Source of the DNA: Antedon mediterranea | Lineage: Eukaryota > Echinodermata > Crinoidea > Comatulida > Antedonidae | Length of the DNA: 64,000 bases | NCBI RefSeq assembly: GCF_964355755.1 | Contig: NC_092673.1 | Coordinates: 22,699,001 to 22,763,000, forward strand | Direction of reading: 5' to 3' | Shown: positions 58,851 through 64,000 of the stretch, piece by piece | Layout: every line of letters begins with the position of its first letter | Position numbering within the stretch: position 1 is the stretch's first letter | The notes under the pieces: generated by a model | What the model was told of the DNA's origin: nothing | The model's database searches: none | Seen by the model: only the letters and a program-made list of their open reading frames with translations | Position numbers and translations under genes: made by a program

Positions 58851-59410
58851 TGGTTTAGGTTAATACACTGTATTGTCAAAGTTAAAAAAATATTTGATAG
58901 AGCCTGGTTTCCATTAAAATTGCTACAGCGTTTCCATTAAAATCGCTACACGCGCAGATGTCGCCGACACAACCGGGAAGGCTCCACGATTCATCGCAGT
59001 CAAATCGGCAAAGTTCAACCATGTTCAACTTTGCCGATTGTGTCGGCGATGAATCGTATACGCGTACTAAAGCGCTCGCATACTAGATCTCCAATAAATT
59101 CTAGCGTTTCCATAGAATCGCCATACTCTGTCGTGTAGCGATTTTATGGAAACCAGGCTTAGGCAATATTCAAGATTGTATGAAAAATTAAACACAATAT
59201 TTAGTTTCTTTGTTTATTATGTTACAATAATTATAAATAACTTATAATAATGATTGGTTTAGGTTAATACACGGTATTGTCAAAGTTAAGAAAATAATGG
59301 ATAAGCAAATATTTAAGATTGTATGAAAAATTACATAATATTTAACATATGATGTTTAGTCTCTTTGTTTATTGTATTCTTTTTTACAATGTTACAATCA
59401 TTAAATAACT
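58851..59410 (+). repeat. Tandem duplication; one copy carries a MITE
   Basis: GATTGGTTTAGGTTAATACA begins copies at about 58849 and 59252. Both continue TATTGTCAAAGTTAA, then AAGATTGTATGAAAAATTA, then CTTTGTTTATT. The first is split by the MITE at 58901-59159. Confidence 0.85.
58900..59159. mobile_element. Foldback MITE with AGCCTGGTTTCCAT ends, TA target site
   Basis: Left end AGCCTGGTTTCCATTAAAAT and right end ATTTTATGGAAACCAGGCT are inverted repeats. Inner arms (GCCGACACAA, GATTCATCGC, CGGCAAAGTTCAAC and complements) pair as well, so most of the element folds back. TA borders it, and the neighbouring empty copy of the same sequence has TA at the same position. This points to a Tc1/mariner-type helper. 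Confidence 0.88.
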
Positions 59411-61550
59411 TGATAGTGAAAAAGTGCTAAAAATGTGTAGCAAAAAAGAAATAAAACTCCATGACAAGAACTTATTGGAAATTGTAATCCAGAATAGGAA
59501 AAGTTTTGGGAAAAGTTAAAATGATAAACTATTCACTTTACATAATTTAGTATAAATTCAGAATGTTGTTAATTGAACAATCAAAGTGCAAATTGTACTA
59601 GAGTGAGTGTGTGTTTAATTTTTGTATGATTTGAATTTTGGTATTTATGGCCTGTTTTTTTTATACTATTCTTTTCAAATATAGTAGAAATTAGGTATGT
59701 ATGAAATATGAAATGTTTGAAGATTAGAATAATTTGTTATGAACCTTTATTTAATTTATAAGGAGATGGATATCTATGTTGTTTTTGTTTGCTTTTAATT
59801 TTAATTTGATTTTGTTTTTCATTTGTAATGTAATATTTGATGAAATAAAAAAAAAGAAAAAAAGAAAAGAAATAGGTACCCCTTCCCCACCCCACGTTTT
59901 TGTGGAGTATTTTTTATCATAATTTTACTGAATTTGCGATGTAGGCAAAGTATAAATGAAATTACTATAAGATCGTTCATACGTGTCAGGATTCTGTATA
60001 TATACCTCCGGAGTATAATTCCAACACATACAATGCGTTGCCCCAAGCCGTTCAACCCACAACTAACTAGCTAATGTAGTCATCATTAATACCAATACCC
60101 CCACCACTTTCCAAAATTAACGCATTGTGAACAGTAAAAACTGTTTGTAAATTGCATTGTTACATCAATTGAAGTGGAAAATTAAATACAGTGGTTTAAG
60201 TGCAAGATATTTAATGACTTTGCCAATCATTTTATACCTCTCTATAAAATCTATCTATGCATAAATGCAATAATGCAGATAGATATTTACAAGTGTATTT
60301 GTGTTTTATTGCGATTGAATTGTTTTGTTAACAAAACGAAGCCCCCATCAAGGTCAAATTACCATTAGGGAGGGAGTTGGTTGGAAGCATAAAGTTTTCT
60401 TTTTTACTATCAACAGAATTAATCATAAAAGCGCATGTTCTATAATTATAAATTAGCTTGATTAACAAAAGAAACTTTGTACCAGGATGATGTTATAAAA
60501 ATATGAAGCTGTCTTTTAAAAGCATTTTACTTGTTTTAGTGATAGTAACATCATATAACTTAAAAAATAACAAAATTAGAAAGGATAGATAATGTCATCA
60601 TAAACTCTATCAAAAATAAATAATGACCTCTGATAAAGTGAATAATTCCATTAAAAAAGGTAGCTATTCATTAGGGATGTAATGTGATTATGAGAAGTCT
60701 TATTTATAAGGCCTTTCAACCACAGCCAAATATCAGAATCTACTAGGAACTATAAATAAAATGCAATAAAAAAAAAGGCTAACCGATTTTAAAAATTATG
60801 ATGTAAACATGTTTACATACAGAAAAACAGATAGGAAATGAGAGAATTTTGATTCTGAAATTTGAAAAAAAAAATAAGAACATCTGAAACTGCGAAGAAA
60901 ATATACTGGTTCTGTATTAATGGTGAGCCTTCATTTTAAACCTGACCTTGACCTACATTAAAAATTAGTGATTTTTGTGTTACAATCAAATGGATATTAT
61001 TGTTATTCCGGGAGATACAACAACAAAATATACAAAATTTGATTAAAAAAAGAAACTTGGGTGGTAGAGAAATGTGGTTAAGATCTATACTGCTCGTAAA
61101 ATAAAATAAATATGGCTCATTTAAAAAGATTAGAGAAATTCTTAACTTCCAATACGGAGTGAACAATATAAACTTATATAATATAAACATATATAATATA
61201 AACATACCAGCCATTTTAAAACACTTTAGGCAGTATCTTTATATGCTGAAAATTGCAACAAAAAAAGCAATGTGTATAGGATTAGTGTCAAGAAGGCAGG
61301 TATTAGTTTTAATCTTTTCTAGAAAAGCTAAAAATGGGTAATATTACATCTACTCCTTGTTTAGGCACCGATGAGGAGGCGGGTGAAAGAGGAGCTACCA
61401 CTTTTTAGAAAAATGTCTGGGTATATTCAATCCAAAAGTCCCAATAATGCAAAATTTATTGTTGTAAGATATAAGAAGAAACTCTAGAGGGATTGAGTGA
61501 ATTGCTGACACAAAGTTTTATCAAAATCAAACAGAAGAGGGGGCTATTAC
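59411..61550. other. Noncoding AT-rich interval
   Basis: No gene recognised. GGCTTGGGGCAACGC on the minus strand near 60036-60050 resembles the A box of the SINE remnant at 63430, but no B box follows. Confidence 0.4.
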
Positions 61551-61552
61551 TA

Positions 61553-62110
61553 TTATAGTGTCAGAGCCATATATAGAGAGAGTTTCGACATTGAATGGAT
61601 TAGAAGCCATGTTTGTGTCCAACTATTCCTATGTAGCGTATGGAGTTGAGTCTTTTGTTTTGAAAATGTAAAACGTTCAAAAGGCTTATCGAATTTAATA
61701 TCAAAACAATCAATTTGTGTAAAGGTTTTTGTTAAAATAATAAAAAAATTATAAAGTTACTGCGAACATGATTTAAACAACAAAAATAGCAATTTCGGAA
61801 CGGCTCTAGTTGTGCGCGTTTAGTTTGTACAGCGATTCTCTATAGTAATGCATTGTTTTTACATTTTGTTGTTTAAAATCATGTTCGCAGTAACTTTATG
61901 ATTTCGTTATTATCTTAACAAAAACCTTTAAACTAATTGATTGTTTTGATATTAAATTCGATATTTAAAGCCTTGTGAATGTTACACATTTTTTTAGTAA
62001 ATGACTCGACTCCATACGCTATATAAGCATAGTTGGACACAAAGATGGCCGGTGTGCACACCATGTGACTTGTGAACGCAATGTCGAAACTCTCTCTATA
62101 TATGGCTCTG
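61553..62110. mobile_element. Long foldback element, ~230-bp arms
   Basis: 61562 onward (CAGAGCCATATATAGAGAGA, TTTCGACATT ... GTTACTGCGAACATGATT) is the reverse complement of 61859-62110, about 85 percent alike. The left arm lacks about 25 bases present in the right. The loop is about 70 bases (61790-61858). Transcribed, this would give a long double-stranded hairpin. TATAGTGT precedes CAGAGCC at the left end and again at 62111-62118, hinting at a target duplication or a second end. Confidence 0.9.
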
Positions 62111-62118
62111 TATAGTGT

Positions 62119-62146
62119 CAGAGCCATACATATATATATGGCTCTG
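62119..62146. repeat. 28-bp palindrome next to the foldback element
   Basis: CAGAGCCATACATATATATATGGCTCTG pairs with itself apart from the central AT repeat. It repeats the outermost bases of the foldback arms, so it may be two element ends joined head to head. Confidence 0.8.
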
Positions 62147-62730
62147 TATAGCGTTTAAGACCAATATAATTCAATTTAATTTAGTAATATAATTTATTAT
62201 TCAGGAAAATAATAAATTCGCCTTCAAATATTAAATATTTAGTGCATTATATCAGTTTACAGTTTCTTTATGCACTGTAAATTTATATTATTTTTACAGG
62301 CATAGAAAACCTCTAAATCGCCCAGCAAGTCTCAAAATTTACCCTAGCAAATTTTTCATAAAAAATGCTAGTTGAAATTTTTAAACTAGTTAATTTATTT
62401 GCTTGTTGTATTTTTCTGCCAATTTTTCTTCATCGTTTTGTAGAAATCAACTTGCCAAATTGCTCACTTGCTAGTTGGTTTAACAGTAAAGGTTTGCTAG
62501 TGGGAAAAAAAATCGAGCTCAACCCAGTGAATAATATAATACAATTATCTTTTAAAATGTTGTTAATGAAGGAAGTGAGTCATGAAAGTATACTTTAGAC
62601 TGTAAAAAAATTTGTAAAAATCAGTTTTGTAAGATAAAATAAATTGCTATTTGGGAAAGGAAATATTTATGAGTTTTGCATCAATCTATTCTTTCTTAAT
62701 TAAGAAAATAAAGATTAGGTTGTCTACAAA
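62147..62730. other. Noncoding interval with TTGCTAGT-rich patch
   Basis: 62325-62515 has recurring GCTAGT/ACTAGC-type words (GCAAGTCTC, GCTAGTTG, TTGCTAGTGGG). It may be an old repeat; no recognisable protein. Confidence 0.4.
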
Positions 62731-62732
62731 TC

Positions 62733-63098
62733 CACACAGTGTTTGTTTGTAATATTTATTGCTATCCACAATACGATACATTGTTGGGACAACTTAAATT
62801 TGTTAGTGCGAGGAATTTGTTTGTGGAAAACAATACTCCATCATTTTATGAATATTTGAGGATTTCGACTTACCGATTTCTTACAAGAATAATGAAAAGC
62901 GAAAACAGAATGTTAATTTGTATATATAAATATTTGTTGATGGATTCAAACATGTACTACAAATGGAGAGAGGCATTATATACCAATAGATAAAGGTTTT
63001 GGTCCTCTCTCCTTCATCTTTTTTTTTTGTGTAATGTATTATTATACCATATGGACAATTGTCTGAAATAAAAGTTGAATTGAATTGAATTGAATTAT
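62733..63098 (+). mobile_element. LINE 3' end with (TTGAA)n tail
   Basis: The frame 62739-62993 reads YDTLLGQLKFVSARNLFVEN, then RFLTRIMKSENRML and ends before TAG/TAA-rich sequence. Its style matches the C-terminus of CR1-type LINE proteins. ATGGACAATTGTCTGAAATA then AAAGTTGAATTGAATTGAAT is a typical LINE tail. No poly(A) is present. Confidence 0.65.
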
Positions 63099-63424
63099 GA
63101 TTTGAAATTACTAAAATCATACAGAACCTAAATAATTAAACTGTTATGGAAGATCAGAGGATAACCCTTTAAGCTGGGATGCTTGTTTCAGAAAGGGTCC
63201 TCAACAATTATAAAATGAACATCAAAACATTTGATTAACAACATTAACAAAAACATTTTTAAAAATGCAGTGCCGTGCCAACCATGAACTCTGGGGATAA
63301 TGGACCATTGCACTGGAGCAACCTACTAATCACCAAAAAGATATGCACTGGATTCTTTAAAGTGCACACAGGCCAGACGTGTAAAATGGACTTCCAATTT
63401 GAATTTTTCTCCGAGAACAATGGT

Positions 63425-63485
63425 CAGAGACTTGAACCTATGGCAAATGTATGGCTATGGTCTGTGCCCCAAGCCACTCAACTAA
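63425..63485 (-). mobile_element. tRNA-derived SINE remnant
   Basis: On the minus strand GAGTGGCTTGGGGCAC (A-box-like) precedes ATAGGTTCAAGTCTC (B-box) at tRNA spacing. The + strand frame 63275-63538 crosses it and is not a gene. Confidence 0.5.
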
Positions 63486-64000
63486 ACTTAAAGAGAAATG
63501 CTGTAGTTATACACAGAATAATCAAACAAGCAACATAAAACATAAAACCCAATTTCACACACCACTTTGACAATATTAACCTAACTACAGTATATGAAAA
63601 TCAACTCTATTAGGATTAGCTACAGCATTCAGATTTTATATGATGATAAAAACATCTCAAAATAATATCATTTAAATCCAATTCATATTTAGTTAAAATC
63701 ATGAAAGTGAAATTTTAGATCAATGTTTGCAGTTTGACACAAAGTAATCAAAGTTGGATTGTATTGAGTAAAATAAATTTTGTAGAGATGATTAAAATCA
63801 AATGAACAGAGATTAAATCGCAATCAGATTTTGACTTGCTGATCGATTCTGCTAATCTCTTGTTTTGTTCAGGCGTCAGATGAGTTTTATTGTCAATTGA
63901 GGAATATGTATTAAATAGAAAAACCATGTGGGATTTATGTACTGAGATTATACAACTACAAATCTTGATTGTTTTTACAGTCAGAGATTATTCCAACAAC

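Noticed and set aside
63275-63538. 87-codon + strand frame as a gene
   Set aside because: It spans a tRNA-like SINE remnant on the other strand, and the sequence has the look of a widespread repeat.

Overview
The window is AT-rich, intron-containing animal DNA. One gene is certain: a four-exon GFI1/Senseless-type zinc-finger repressor on the + strand (coding exons between 17661 and 22388). Its SNAG start, its six C2H2 fingers and three phase-1 GT-AG introns all fit together. The host looks like a marine invertebrate deuterostome, most likely an echinoderm. That rests on the gene's closeness to GFI1, the recurrent palindromic 8-mer TAGGCCTA and the mix of repeats; the species is inference.

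Layout. 1-6.2 kb: noncoding, with pieces of dispersed repeats and a foldback MITE. 6.2-10.8 kb: a nest of three layers. A ~188-bp tandem repeat was split by an hAT-like non-autonomous element, which was then hit by a pogo-type transposon that keeps perfect ends and a decayed transposase with a C-terminal Cys/His finger. 11-17 kb: noncoding, with tandem duplications and MITEs. 17.2-22.5 kb: promoter and GFI1 gene. 22.5-27 kb: noncoding, one MITE, a G-rich stretch and a SINE.

27.3-29.2 kb: four minus-strand segments with matching splice sites and phases look like the 3' end of an unrecognised gene, perhaps a secreted or surface protein. 29-36 kb: a LINE tail, a GC-richer island, a minus-strand open stretch starting with a signal peptide but needing one frameshift (31.35-31.67 kb), a tRNA-derived SINE with a 47-bp minisatellite, and a possible + strand exon at 33.4 kb. 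37-43.4 kb: a TIR element with a MITE inside it, a MITE carrying GACA/GACC repeats, and a six-copy 270-bp satellite. 46.4-46.85 kb: a coding-like minus-strand frame beside a 68-bp near-perfect palindrome. 49.1-49.8 kb: a possible short gene for an acidic single-pass membrane protein. 53-63 kb: non-LTR retrotransposon remains on both strands, SINEs, foldback elements and a MITE with a natural empty-site copy beside it.

No operon-like or CRISPR-like organisation is present, and no tRNA or rRNA gene was recognised. The minor gene models rest on reading frame, local base composition and splice signals only and need transcript data; the LINE, SINE and DNA-transposon assignments are on firmer ground.
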